From NCBI GenBank assembly GCA_016721435.1, contig JADKIC010000001.1, positions 62,001 through 126,000 on the forward strand: a DNA stretch of 64,000 nt. The letters are read 5' to 3'. Positions within the stretch are counted from its first letter, which is position 1; each line of letters begins with the position of its first letter. The notes beneath the pieces were generated by a model. It was not told where the DNA came from. It did not search any database and saw nothing but the letters and a program-made list of their open reading frames with translations. Source of the stretch: Bacteroidota bacterium. GTDB taxonomy: Bacteria > Bacteroidota > Bacteroidia > AKYH767-A > OLB10. Below, in pieces: positions 23,301 through 32,691 of the stretch. The translations under genes were made by a program, and so were the position numbers.

Positions 23301-26300
23301 CGCAAAAAATAAATTGATTACCAGCAATGGCACGCTTACTTTCCCGGTTACGAACAGCGAATAGCAATTTGCAGCTTCCTTTACTGCTGCCGGTGTACTC
23401 AATTGGATCGTTTATGCAGATGCAATGAAGTTTAATGGCGTGGGTGTAAATAGTGATGGCTCTGTGAGCGTACTCGCGGCAATGTCATCCAATTTTTTAA
23501 TTGTGGATGGCCAAAACAATCCTTTTAATGTTTCTCCTACGCCTACTATTGGATCTTATTTATTGCGTTTCGGCTTAAATGGAGAATTGTTAGGTGCGGA
23601 TCGTACTTCTGATTTTACGGGCGTTACTTTGCAGCAAGATGCATGTGGTAACCATCAGGTGTTTCATTCTACAGGCACCCCAACACAATTTAGAGCGGTG
23701 AGAACTATTCACACCAACAACGGAAGTTGTGGAAGCAATTGTTATGAAGCGTATGATCCTAATCTGTTGGATGTAGAGATGGATTCTGTAATACTCAGTG
23801 ATATCACTACTTCCGGTCCGGCTGTACGCAATATTCGAATGAAAGTGAAAAGTAAATCTGTAGTTCCGGTTACTGCTATGGAATTAAAGTATCGCATCAA
23901 TAACGATCCCGTGCAAACTATTACCTGGAATGGGAATATGATCACCGGCGACACGCTTTCTTTTTTTGTGAATGGATATAACTTTAATAGAACCTATAAT
24001 CGAATGAAGGTTTGGGTGCATCATGTCAATAGTATCTCCGATAATTTTCAGGAAAATGATACCATCATAAAAAGTCAAATTATTTGTACAGCACCACTGG
24101 CAGGAACCTACTCAGCCGGATGTGATACCTGTTATTTTGATAACATACAAGCCTCGGCGACAACTCTAAAAACGTGCGGCGTATCTGGTCCGGTTAAAAT
24201 TGCTATAGAGCCGGGATCTTATCTGGAACAGATCCGGATCGATTCTATTCCCTTTGCCAGCGATATCGACTCTGTTATATGGACATCCCGTACCGGCAAT
24301 ACAGAGGATGTAGTTGTTTCGTTTAATACAGATTACAGTTATTACCGTACATTGTTCCAGCTTGCAAACGCTTCTTATTGCAGTTTTGAGTACATGACTT
24401 TGAATAACCATTTGCCCAGAGCATATGATGCCATGCAAAATGATGCCGGTTCGAGGTCTGTATTTTACCTGCTGGCATCACACGACATTAACGTGCGCTA
24501 TTGTAAATTGAACGGTGTTGAGTCAACAGGTTTAGCTATCGGAGCGTCCAATTTGTTTTATAGCTATCAGGGGTATAATCTGCGCATTCAAAACAACCAA
24601 TTCAGGAATGGAGGTATGGCCATCAGTGTGGGAGGAAATATTCCACGTGTTCGGAACATCGTTATTACCAACAATGAAGCGAAACAAACAAATGGATTTC
24701 AGTTCGTGAAGACGGATAGCCTCATCATCGATGGGAATCGAATTGAAGCCATTGGCGATGAGGTGGCATCGTGGATACAGATCAACGAGTGTGATTCATT
24801 CCGGATCACCAACAACAGTGTTACGTCGGAAGTTTGGGGAGATGAGGTGCTGAATGTCTATTGCGATTGTCCTCCCGCCAATCATTGCCTGATCGCTAAT
24901 AATATTTTCTCGTCTGCTCCCTTTTGGCTGCCGGTAGCGGGAGCATATATCAATGGAACTAACGTAGATGTCATTAATAATAGCTTTGGGCACGGTATTC
25001 AAATCTTTACAAATGGAGGGTTTAATTTCGTGAATAACCTGGTGCGTTCCAATGGTAGTTTCGCTATCGAAATAAGCTCACCGACTTTTTTCAATTCGTT
25101 CAATTTTAACAGGTATCAATCAGTGGGTTCACCGATCAATTTTAAGAACAACGGCAGTGACTATACGCTGTCCGGCTGGAGAACGGCTACCGGATTTGAT
25201 GCACAATCCGACTCCGTCACCGCCGAATACACGACACTCACGGATATGCACCTCCGAAATTCCATCGCCATGCCGGGAACCACCTGGCCGGGAATCACGA
25301 CAGATATTGACGGAGATGCACGGGGCGCAACCCCAACCATCGGAGCCGATGAATATAGTTTCAATCCGCTTATTGGAGAAGTATGGCCGGGCGATTGTGA
25401 CAGCACTAAAAATGTGGATAATTTTGACCTCCTGCCGATCGGACTTTATTATAACCGTTTCAGCACCTCGCGTCCCAATGATCCTTCAACCACATGGGTG
25501 GCTCAGCCTTCACTTTTATGGAATGATTTGCAATCGAACGGTATCAACATGAACCATGCAGATGCCAACGGCGACGGATGGGTTGATCAGGACGACACTA
25601 CAGTAGTGATCTCCAATTACGGACAGTCACATCCGTTAGCCAACCCAGATCCACAACGACCTACCGCCGGTCCGGACCTCGCTGTAGTTCCTGTTGGGTC
25701 GGTCTTTGCAGCGGGGGATACCGTTCATCTGAAAGTGATGGCCGGAAACAATGTTCTTCCGGTGGATTTGCTTTCTGCTATTGGCTTTAAAGTAGGTGTG
25801 CCGCCCGGGTTGATTGTCCCCGGTTCTTATGAAGTTACCACTGCGAACAACTGGCTCTGTCCTGATAGTAACTGCATCATGTATCATCGTGCGGATGAAA
25901 CAAATGGAATTGCAGCTGTGAGCCTTGCGCGATTGGATGGAGATCAGGTGTCTGCTTATGGAGAATTAGCTGATATCAGTTTTGTAGTGAATGCCGCTTA
26001 TACCGGAAGTCCAACGGTCACGATTAGTTTGGATGACTACAGAGCCTTCGATCCGGAGGTAGCACCCATTTCACTTTCTCCTGTAGATGGAATTATTCAG
26101 GTCACAAATACTTCGGTAGAAGAAATTGCTGCATTTGACGGATTGAAATTGTATCCGAATCCAACCGGAGGACAAGTGAATTTACTTTTCAATTGGAGAG
26201 GTCATCAAAATGAAGAGGTGCAGATAGAGATGATGGATGTTGCAGGACGAGTAGTCAAGTCTTTTAATGCTGTTCAACTTCGAAACGGCGCACAGCAAAT

Positions 26301-26394
26301 TCAGTTGGATGGTGGTGAATTGATGAATGGAGTGTACTTCATAGTGCTAAGGACAATGGATGAAGTACTCACTTTGAAGTTGATTAAACAATAA
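20368..26394 (+). CDS. Giant T9SS surface protein with propeller, beta-helix, cohesin-like and dockerin-like parts (several frameshifts, one in-frame stop)
   Basis: About 2000 residues when restored. ATG 20368 gives MNHFRRLISVVILLVLHHTCFAQ, a signal peptide. A BNR-like propeller follows (RSSNSGATF, RSSNNGTSW, RSVNDGSTWTSV), then Ig-like and PKD domains (AWDWDFGPNASPQTGNGQTPVNPVY), a second repeat region, and a right-handed beta-helix (about 24,170-25,180; text such as NNQFRNGGMAISVGGN, ITNNSVTSEVWGDEV). Next is a dockerin-like calcium-loop pair (DCDSTKNVDNFDLLPIG and DANGDGWVDQDDTTVV), a cohesin-like beta domain, and a T9SS sorting domain (LKLYPNPTGGQVNLLF to LTLKLIKQ). Frame breaks lie near 20460-20500, 21000, 21290 and 22690, and a TAG at 23362-23364 interrupts one frame. 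It is predicted to be exported to the surface. Partner unknown. Confidence 0.8.
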
Positions 26395-26402
26395 ATATTC
26401 AT

Positions 26403-26439
26403 CTTCCTTCATCTCCACCAAGCGTCGAGATGAAGGAAG
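26403..26439. terminator. Bidirectional hairpin between convergent genes
   Basis: CTTCCTTCATCTC (26403-26415) and GAGATGAAGGAAG (26427-26439) form a perfect 13-base-pair stem with an 11-base loop, just past the stop at 26394. It sits between two convergent genes. No strong T-tract on either side. Confidence 0.6.
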
Positions 26440-26621
26440 GTGAAACCTTAAATTGCTTGAATACAAATGCCGTATTCTGTTGTTGCTCTTTTAAGAAGGA
26501 TAATGGAGGTGGATATCTTATTTACCTTTGGATGGAATACCCGACAATATACTGCAAGAGATAGGGATAAGAACTCATATCGGATTTTGCAATTATTTTT
26601 TTAAAGCGGGGATTGATAGTA

Positions 26622-27203
26622 TCAACCAGGGAAATTCCATTTTCTAATTATGAAAGTAAGCTGTTCTTCTCCAAATTCACCGGTCACTTTGCCGGTCATT
26701 GTATAGCCGGTAGTAAGTGATGTACCCCTTACCGTGAGATTACTGGGTATGGAGATAGTTTTTGTTGTACCATCACTGTAGATAATCTTTATATTCCCTA
26801 CCGGTGTTGTTGCGCCTGATAGTGCACCATTGGTGAAGGTGAGTTGAAATTTGGCACCTGTATATTTTCCGTCACGTATTTGGAAGTATTTCATTGCAGG
26901 AGCACCGGCAGCCGAACTCCAGCATTCAACAGCCTTATAGGTAACAGGACTTAGTCCGGTAGTTGTTTTAGTTTTAATATTTGTTATGTTAGTAATACAA
27001 TCCCCATATCCAAAACTGGCGGTGACATTGGGTTCCGGAAAAGTATGACCGGTTAAATTAAAGGCGATGGACATTGTTACACTATTTGTCGGATAATTTG
27101 AACTGGTGCAAAGTTCGGTCACCACTTCTTTGGCAGTTTTTTGAGCTTGTGATTCTGCAATGCAAGCGAGCATCAACAGAACGGATAAGATGATTTTCTT
27201 CAT
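26622..27203 (-). CDS. Small secreted beta-rich protein, unrecognised
   Basis: 193 residues from ATG 27203, chosen because MKKIILSVLLMLACIAESQAQ is a clean signal peptide; upstream in-frame codons lack protein character and would cover the promoter. The mature part has a Cys-bearing segment (VVTELCTSSN), a GYGDCITNITNI stretch and a C-terminal half of short beta-like strands (GNIKIIYSDGTTKTISI, GKVTGEFGEEQLTFIIRKW). I recognise no family and see no T9SS sorting domain, so periplasm or simple secretion is likely. It has its own promoter with a perfect CCCGAATTCGGG palindrome, shared in layout with the surface-protein genes. Confidence 0.65.
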   Translation of the reverse strand: MKKIILSVLLMLACIAESQAQKTAKEVVTELCTSSNYPTNSVTMSIAFNLTGHTFPEPNVTASFGYGDCITNITNIKTKTTTGLSPVTYKAVECWSSAAGAPAMKYFQIRDGKYTGAKFQLTFTNGALSGATTPVGNIKIIYSDGTTKTISIPSNLTVRGTSLTTGYTMTGKVTGEFGEEQLTFIIRKWNFPG

Positions 27204-27230
27204 AGATGTATTTAGCTTTAGTTTATTGTA

Positions 27231-27290
27231 CAAAATTATAGTCAGACACCATCTAACTACATGCCCGAATTCGGGTACTATTCGGGTGGT
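27231..27290 (-). promoter_or_regulatory. Promoter with perfect palindrome and direct repeat, small secreted protein
   Basis: Minus-strand -7 box TAATTTTG (27238-27231). Palindrome CCCGAATTCGGG (27264-27275), centred 31.5 bases upstream of the box. On the minus strand a second half-site ACCCGAAT lies 11 bases upstream of the first (ACCCGAATAGTACCCGAAT), one helical turn apart, as for a dimeric or tandem-binding activator. Confidence 0.55.
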
Positions 27291-27386
27291 TCCAATGTTT
27301 TCTAGAAGAAATCCTCCGTTTCGTATCCCCAAATGTGTAGATGGTGTTATCGATAAATCAGGTATTCTCCATCTTGTGATTATCTG

Positions 27387-27394
27387 TATTTTTG
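27387..27394 (+). promoter_or_regulatory. Putative -7 box of the HAD gene
   Basis: TATTTTTG fits TAnnTTTG and ends 10 bases before ATG 27405. The palindrome at 27264-27275 lies about 110 bases upstream and may serve only the divergent gene. Confidence 0.4.
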
Positions 27395-27404
27395 TTGTCA
27401 GTAT

Positions 27405-28037
27405 ATGAAAACATTTGAAAACATCATCTTCGACCTCGGCGGAGTCATCATCAACCTCGATTACAATCGGACTGCACAAGCCTTCATTGATCTCGGACTA
27501 AAAAATTTCAATGAGCTCTATTGCAAGGCGCAGCAATCCCACCTTTTTGATGATTTCGAAAAGGGAACTATGCATCCCGAAAATTTCCGTTCGGAACTGA
27601 GGAAATATCTCCCGTCCGAAACAACGGATGAACAAATCGACCAAGCCTGGAACGCGATGTTGCTGGATATCCCGGTACACCGCGTGGAGTGGCTGCGTAA
27701 GGTAGGAGAGAAGTACCGTATCTTTTTACTGAGCAATACCAATACTATTCACGTGGATGCTTTTACAAAAAAGGCGGACAGCGTATATGGAAAGGGAGAG
27801 TTTGAATGCGTTTTCGAAAAACACTATTATTCCTGCCAAATGGGCATGCGCAAACCCGATGCGGAGATTTTTGAGAGAGTACTGCAGGAAAACAATCTGG
27901 ATAAGTCAAGAACTCTTTTTATTGATGATAGTATTCAGCATGTGGAAGGGGCCATACGAACAGGATTACATGCCGAATTGCTAAAATTGGAAGAAGGAGA
28001 AGTTGTAGAACTTAAATATTTATCACTTATTTCGTAG
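27405..28037 (+). CDS. HAD-superfamily hydrolase (subfamily IA, YihX-like)
   Basis: 210 residues, a clean frame. Motif I is FDLGGVIINLDY, with the nucleophile Asp and Gly in place of the second Asp, as in the YihX-type group. Motif II is LLSNTN, motif III is around the Lys of GMRKPDAEIF, and motif IV is TLFIDDS. The cap region (residues 20-90) is alpha-helical, as in subfamily IA. Such enzymes are cytoplasmic phosphatases acting on small sugar or nucleotide phosphates. The substrate cannot be told from sequence. It is divergent from the small secreted protein gene and probably monocistronic. Confidence 0.88.
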   Translation: MKTFENIIFDLGGVIINLDYNRTAQAFIDLGLKNFNELYCKAQQSHLFDDFEKGTMHPENFRSELRKYLPSETTDEQIDQAWNAMLLDIPVHRVEWLRKVGEKYRIFLLSNTNTIHVDAFTKKADSVYGKGEFECVFEKHYYSCQMGMRKPDAEIFERVLQENNLDKSRTLFIDDSIQHVEGAIRTGLHAELLKLEEGEVVELKYLSLIS

Positions 28038-28197
28038 GCGGTTTGACTCGTACCAATGGATAGAACCATTGCAGAAATTTAACAGGGCAGGAGGTGGGAA
28101 CTTGTAATAAGGTATTTTTAATTGTAATTTATAATTTTATTTTTAATTTCGCAATAGATACCATATTTGATATTACATACATTAATTAATTTGTGAC

Positions 28198-30450
28198 ATG
28201 AAGAATCTTATTTTTAAAATATGCTTTCTTATATTTTTTGGACAAAATTCAAATGCTGCAATATTTAACGTAACCAATGACCTTGATCTTGGGCCCGGTT
28301 CGTTAAGAACAGCACTTACCCTTGCAAATTCTACATTGGGGAAGGACACGATCCGGTTCAACATTGGCGGGATGGGATCATGGTCAATAAATTTAATCAC
28401 AAATTTGCCTGATATTACCGATTCACTTTTTATTGACGGCTTAAGTCAGCCATTCAGTCAGTTCCCAAGCAATGTTGTTCGGATTAATGGAAGCCCGTTA
28501 TCTTCAAGTGTATTCATTGTAAAAAAACCAAACATCCAATTTTGCGGACTGAGAATAGTTTCTAATCCGAGCCAGTATGGAATCTATTTCCCAAATATTT
28601 CGCCTACAAATCAAATATTCTCAAATTCATTATTCAAAAATTTAGTATTGGAAAATTGTAATATTGGAATTTTTGCCAGAGCAGAAACTTACATTGATTT
28701 TTGTGTAGACAGTAATGTCTTTCTAAATGTGGAAGTCGGATTAGTTGCAGAATTGAGTGATTCTTCAAATTATTTTAGATTAACGAATAACAGCTTCAAG
28801 GGTATTGGTTCAGCATATAGTCGGGCTTGTGTAATTGCCACTGAAACCCGTGTTGATACTAATCTTATTAAAATTCTTGTTTGTAATAATCAGGTTTCAA
28901 CCTTTACTTCAGGTTTTATTTTCATTTGTGAGGGCCAAATAGATTCAGTAATTGTTGAAAATAATTCGTTTAAAAACATGTTTGGTGGTTATGTTTCTTT
29001 ATATAATATTGGGAGTACTAGAATTAATAGCATTAAAATTAGTGAAAACTCTAGTGATAGTTCTAATACCGGTGGAGGAATAGGTTTAAGTCAACGTGGT
29101 ACGGGAACTACTACAGCAAAATATAAGAGCATTATTATTGAAAACAATAATATATTCAGTCCAAATTCGGACGGTATTTTCATAGGTCAAGGCGGAACTG
29201 GTGATATGAGATGCAGAATTAGTTCACTCCAGATTAGAAACAATGAGATATATAGTCCTCAAGGTATTCGATTTCTGTTAAGTGGTACTGGTCATGTTAA
29301 TGGGAGAATTAGCAATCTGGAAATTGATAGTAATGTTATTATGGGAGCCTATCAACTTACAGGAATTGTGATAGACATGGGCGGGACCGGACACGCCCTT
29401 TTTCGAATATATGATTTTTCGATCCGAAATAATTCTATTTCGAATTTTAGAAATGGTGTTCAAATGGTTATTGGAGGAACCGGATATTTAAATGGATACA
29501 TTTACAATTATTTTATCGAGGGTAATAGTATTCGAAATTGTTTGTTGAATGGAATTGAACAGATTGTTAGATCGAATGGCCCCTCAACTATTTACCAGAT
29601 GTTTAATGGAAATATAGTTAAAAATGAAATTTTTAATTGTGGACAGGATGGAATTAATATTTATTCCAGTGGCCAACCTTTTGGGTTAGTATCTGAAATG
29701 ATGAATCATGCTGTAAAAGAAAATGTTATCCATCATAACCTTAGACATGGTATTTTTGTATTCAGTGGTGGTAGTTTGTCTACAGGTATTTCTTTAAGGC
29801 GAAATAGTGTCCATAATAACGACTCATTAGGAATTAAAACTTTTGACTATCAAAACGGATACGGAAATCCTGTTATTCCATCACCTATACTGGACTCTAT
29901 AGTTTTTTCTGGCGCTCAGGCAGTACTGTATGGTCATTTGTTTGCAAAACCCAATAGCGGGTATGCCATAGAAGTCTTTTCGTCTGCTACACCAGATCCA
30001 TCGGGATTCGGTGAAGGAGAAAAATATTTGAGAATGAGTCATCATCTTTCGGATACTACTGGATATGCAACTTTTGTTATTCCTTTGGTGAATGTTTCGT
30101 CGTTAGATTATTTTTCTGCTACAGCCACTGATACACTGATCAATACAACTTCCCCATTTAGTAATACTATTTCCGCTTTCACAACATCACTCAATGAAGT
30201 ATCAGATGAGGGGATGTTGATTTACCCAAATCCTGCCAATAATTTGGTGTATATTTCACTTGCAAAATCAAGTTGGATTAAACAAATTGAACTTGTGGAT
30301 TTGACAGGTCAATTAATTTCAAAAATCGAAGTCAAGGAAGGTGACTCTATTCTAAGTTTCTCGACATCGGATTTTCCCTCGGGTTATTATTTTTTAAGAG
30401 CGTTGGGAGAACATGTTATGGTGAGTAAATTGATCATACATCATGATTAA
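28198..30450 (+). CDS. Right-handed beta-helix T9SS surface protein
   Basis: 750 residues, intact. The signal peptide (MKNLIFKICFLIFFGQNSNAA) is followed by FNVTNDLDLGPGSLRTALTLAN, a common opening of parallel beta-helix surface proteins. Residues 90-560 hold about 20 helix coils (for example IIIENNNIFSPNSDGIFIGQGGTG, IRNNEIYSPQGI) with repeating NN and GGTG turns. A T9SS sorting domain ends it (LIYPNPANNLVYISL to MVSKLIIHHD). The family is often carbohydrate-binding or lyase-like, but no catalytic set is clear, so the activity is open. A TAATTTG element lies four bases before the ATG. Confidence 0.85.
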   Translation: MKNLIFKICFLIFFGQNSNAAIFNVTNDLDLGPGSLRTALTLANSTLGKDTIRFNIGGMGSWSINLITNLPDITDSLFIDGLSQPFSQFPSNVVRINGSPLSSSVFIVKKPNIQFCGLRIVSNPSQYGIYFPNISPTNQIFSNSLFKNLVLENCNIGIFARAETYIDFCVDSNVFLNVEVGLVAELSDSSNYFRLTNNSFKGIGSAYSRACVIATETRVDTNLIKILVCNNQVSTFTSGFIFICEGQIDSVIVENNSFKNMFGGYVSLYNIGSTRINSIKISENSSDSSNTGGGIGLSQRGTGTTTAKYKSIIIENNNIFSPNSDGIFIGQGGTGDMRCRISSLQIRNNEIYSPQGIRFLLSGTGHVNGRISNLEIDSNVIMGAYQLTGIVIDMGGTGHALFRIYDFSIRNNSISNFRNGVQMVIGGTGYLNGYIYNYFIEGNSIRNCLLNGIEQIVRSNGPSTIYQMFNGNIVKNEIFNCGQDGINIYSSGQPFGLVSEMMNHAVKENVIHHNLRHGIFVFSGGSLSTGISLRRNSVHNNDSLGIKTFDYQNGYGNPVIPSPILDSIVFSGAQAVLYGHLFAKPNSGYAIEVFSSATPDPSGFGEGEKYLRMSHHLSDTTGYATFVIPLVNVSSLDYFSATATDTLINTTSPFSNTISAFTTSLNEVSDEGMLIYPNPANNLVYISLAKSSWIKQIELVDLTGQLISKIEVKEGDSILSFSTSDFPSGYYFLRALGEHVMVSKLIIHHD

Positions 30451-30707
30451 GAAAGTATAGTAGCTAAATCTCAATTTTACAGCTTGTTTAAAAACAAAGT
30501 CTCTATTAATTTAACTTATTGTTATAAGATATCGAAAATTTAACTTTATCTACATGCATAAGAGATCCTCAAACCTTTACTTAAGATGGCGAAATGATCA
30601 ACCACCAATCAGCAATCTCAATCCTCGACCATTAATCACCTACAATCAACCATTAATCATCAATTGTAATTCATAAAATAATTCTAATCATCACCTGAAC
30701 ATTGCAT
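30451..30707. other. Intergenic, degenerate CCATTAATCA repeats
   Basis: No gene. From about 30600 the text repeats words such as ACCATTAATCA and CAACCATTAATCATC. It leads into the TTTTCAAAT repeat tract at 30708. Confidence 0.5.
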
Positions 30708-30814
30708 TTTCAAATCAACCCATTTTCAAATCGCGAGGCGCATCATTCCCTCTCATTTTCAATTAACCCATTTTCAAATTTTCAAATTAACCCATCTTCA
30801 AATTTTCAAATCAT
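30708..30814. repeat. TTTTCAAAT / CCCATTTTCAAAT repeat tract with a TCGCGAGGCGC fragment
   Basis: Several units of CCCATTTTCAAAT and TTTTCAAATTAACCCAT run up to the 3' end of the epimerase gene. At 30731-30741 the tract contains TCGCGAGGCGC, the same word as in the 117-base repeat inside the rhomboid gene, so the two loci share parts of one repeat family. Confidence 0.75.
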
Positions 30815-31212
30815 CTAATTTCCTGACAAAGCTCCACCAAAACCCCATTCGTACTTTTCGGATGTAAAAAACAAATAAGTTTATTATCCGCACCGGCTTT
30901 TGGTTCTTTGTTAAGCAATGTAAATCCTTCTCCTTCGAGTCGTTTCATCTCCGCATAAATATCATCTACTTCAAAGGCGATATGATGGATTCCTTCCCCT
31001 TTTTTCTCAATGAATTTAGCAATCGGACTTTCGGGATTTGTGGCAACCAGCAGTTCAATTTTATTCGGCCCTACCTGAAAGAATGAAGTCAGCACTCCTT
31101 CCGATTCTACCTCTTCCGATTTATAGCTCGGCACGTTAAATAATTTTGCGAAAAGTGCATTCGACGTTTCGAGCGATTTAACAGCAATTCCGATATGTTC
31201 AATCTTAACCAT
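30811..31212 (-). CDS. mce: Methylmalonyl-CoA epimerase
   Basis: 133 residues. It interconverts the R and S forms of methylmalonyl-CoA in the propionate/succinate route in the cytoplasm. It is a vicinal-oxygen-chelate fold protein. Seen: the N-terminal metal-binding His in MVKIEHIGIAVKSLE, the middle His of GEGIHHIAFEVDDI, and the C-terminal Glu of NGVLVELCQE, which together form the metal site. Length matches the family (about 130-145). The frame is clean. It lies downstream of the rhomboid gene on the same strand with an 87-base gap, and the mutase genes are not in the window. Confidence 0.93.
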   Translation of the reverse strand: MVKIEHIGIAVKSLETSNALFAKLFNVPSYKSEEVESEGVLTSFFQVGPNKIELLVATNPESPIAKFIEKKGEGIHHIAFEVDDIYAEMKRLEGEGFTLLNKEPKAGADNKLICFLHPKSTNGVLVELCQEIR

Positions 31213-31299
31213 ATAATGTATATAGAAGTAACCACTAAGGCACTAAGGACACTAAGGAACACTAAGTTTTAATATAATACTTATCTGAGGCTTAAATTT

Positions 31300-32615
31300 C
31301 TATCTTTTATCCGAATCCTTGGAACTTGCATCATCAGCGCCTGCCTGCCGACCGGCACGGTTCCTATCCTCATCTTTTTTCGGCTCAATATACTCATAAG
31401 TAATCTTCGGCGAAGAAAGATCAAATAAATCCTGTCCAACGACTTTTTCACTTTCCTTTAACTCCTCACCATCCTCTAACTTCATTTCCTCTTCCCCATC
31501 TTTCCATCCTGACTCATTATCATCCCCCTCCTTCAAAGCACTGATCTCGCCCGTTCCATCTTCAAACCTGTCTCCCGCATAGGGAGATCCTCCCATTTTT
31601 CGCGAGGCGCCATCTCCTTCCGGAGATTTTTGCTCGCGATCGGGAGCGGCTCCTCCCGACAAACCTGTCTCGACATCTTCAAACCTGTCTCCCGCATAGG
31701 AGATCCTCCCATTTTTCGCGAGGCGCCATCTCCTTCCGGAGATTTTTGCTCGCGATCGGGAGCGGCTCCTCCCGACAAATCTGTCTCGACATCTTCAAAC
31801 CTGTCTCCCGCATAGGGAGATCCTCCCATTTTTCGCGAGGCGCCATCTCCTTCCGGAGATTTTTGCTCGCGATCGGGAGCGGCTCCTCCCGACAAATCTG
31901 TCTCGACATCTTCAAACCTGTCTCCCGCATAGGGAGATCCTCCCATTTTCAAATCTTCAAATCTTCCCATCTTCAAATCTTCAAATTCCCCCATCTTCAA
32001 ATTTTCAAATTCATCAAATTCATCAGGTTCATCTTCCCAATGATATTTTGTTCGTTGTGGTCCTTCTTTTCGATATGTCCATGATAAGAGTAATCCCGCC
32101 AACCCTCCAAATAAATGTCCTTCCCAACTTGTTTCTTTAAACCAGGGAAAAATTCCCCAAACCATCCCTCCGTAAAGGAATACAACGATAAAACTCACCG
32201 CGAGCATTCTTCGTTCTCGGCGCCAAATACCGCTGAAGAAGATGAAAGAAGATAAGCCATAAACCAGTCCGCTGGCACCGATATGGTAAGAAGCACGACC
32301 TCCCAGCCATAACCATAACCCTCCAAGTATCCAGGTCAGCAAAAAAACTTTTAAAGAGACTTCTCTATAGAAATAACGGAGCATGGCCATCAGGATGAAT
32401 AACGGTATGGCATTGGAGAAAAGATGATCGTAATCTTTATGGATAAGGGGAAAGGTGATGATGCCGCGCAAATCAGGAACAGAGCGGGGAAACAAACCGT
32501 AAGAAGCAAAACTGGTTTCGGTTTGCACTTCATAATACTTAATGAGGCTCAGTATCAGCACCAACAGGAATCCCGGAATGAAGCTGTAAAGGATGCTTTT
32601 TACTTCGGGTTTCAT
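31300..32615 (-). CDS. Rhomboid family intramembrane serine protease with repeat-built tail (one frameshift)
   Basis: About 438 residues when restored. Residues 1-185 are a rhomboid core with six transmembrane segments: the catalytic Ser in HIGASGLVYGL, the catalytic His in WEGHLFGGLAG, and the HKDYDHLFSN loop in which the His and Asn line the oxyanion pocket. It cleaves single-span membrane proteins inside the inner membrane. The C-terminal tail (about 250 residues) is unusual: FEDLKMG repeats, then three 39-residue repeats (GGSPYAGDRFEDVE..., PEGDGASRKM), then an acidic stretch ending SPKITYEYIEPKKDEDRN. The tail is the translation of DNA repeats also found in intergenic DNA. A base is missing near 31704 in one repeat (ATAGGAGAT against ATAGGGAGAT elsewhere), which breaks the frame. 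With it restored the stop is 31300. Confidence 0.85.
31571..31949 (-). repeat. 117-base tandem repeat with three nested hairpins
   Basis: Copies start at 31571, 31688, 31804 and 31921 (period 117, one copy 116). Each unit has TCTCCC-GCATA-GGGAGA, then TCGCGAG...CTCGCGA enclosing ATCTCC-TTCC-GGAGAT, then TCGGGAG-N6-CTCCCGA. The period is a multiple of three, so it reads through as 39 residues. The copies are almost identical, which points to recent expansion. Confidence 0.9.
31945..32020 (-). repeat. TTTCAAATCTTCAAAT repeat inside the rhomboid gene
   Basis: The text CCCATCTTCAAATCTTCAAAT recurs here and at 30708-30814 in noncoding DNA. On the minus strand it reads as FENLKMGEFEDLKMGRFEDLKMG, a clear sign that intergenic-type repeats are translated in this tail. 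Confidence 0.8.
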
Positions 32616-32691
32616 GATGCAAAACTAAATCAAAATAACAATCCCTGAAAACTGTTAAGTGAGTTAAGTTTAATTGCGTTTTGGATAATTA

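Noticed and set aside
1..26394. Programmed frameshifting as the cause of the broken frames
   Set aside because: The breaks lie at varied sequences without shared slippery sites or downstream structures, and also strike queG.
31571..31949. CRISPR array
   Set aside because: The repeat is directly adjacent with no unique spacers, is in-frame coding and has a 117-base period.
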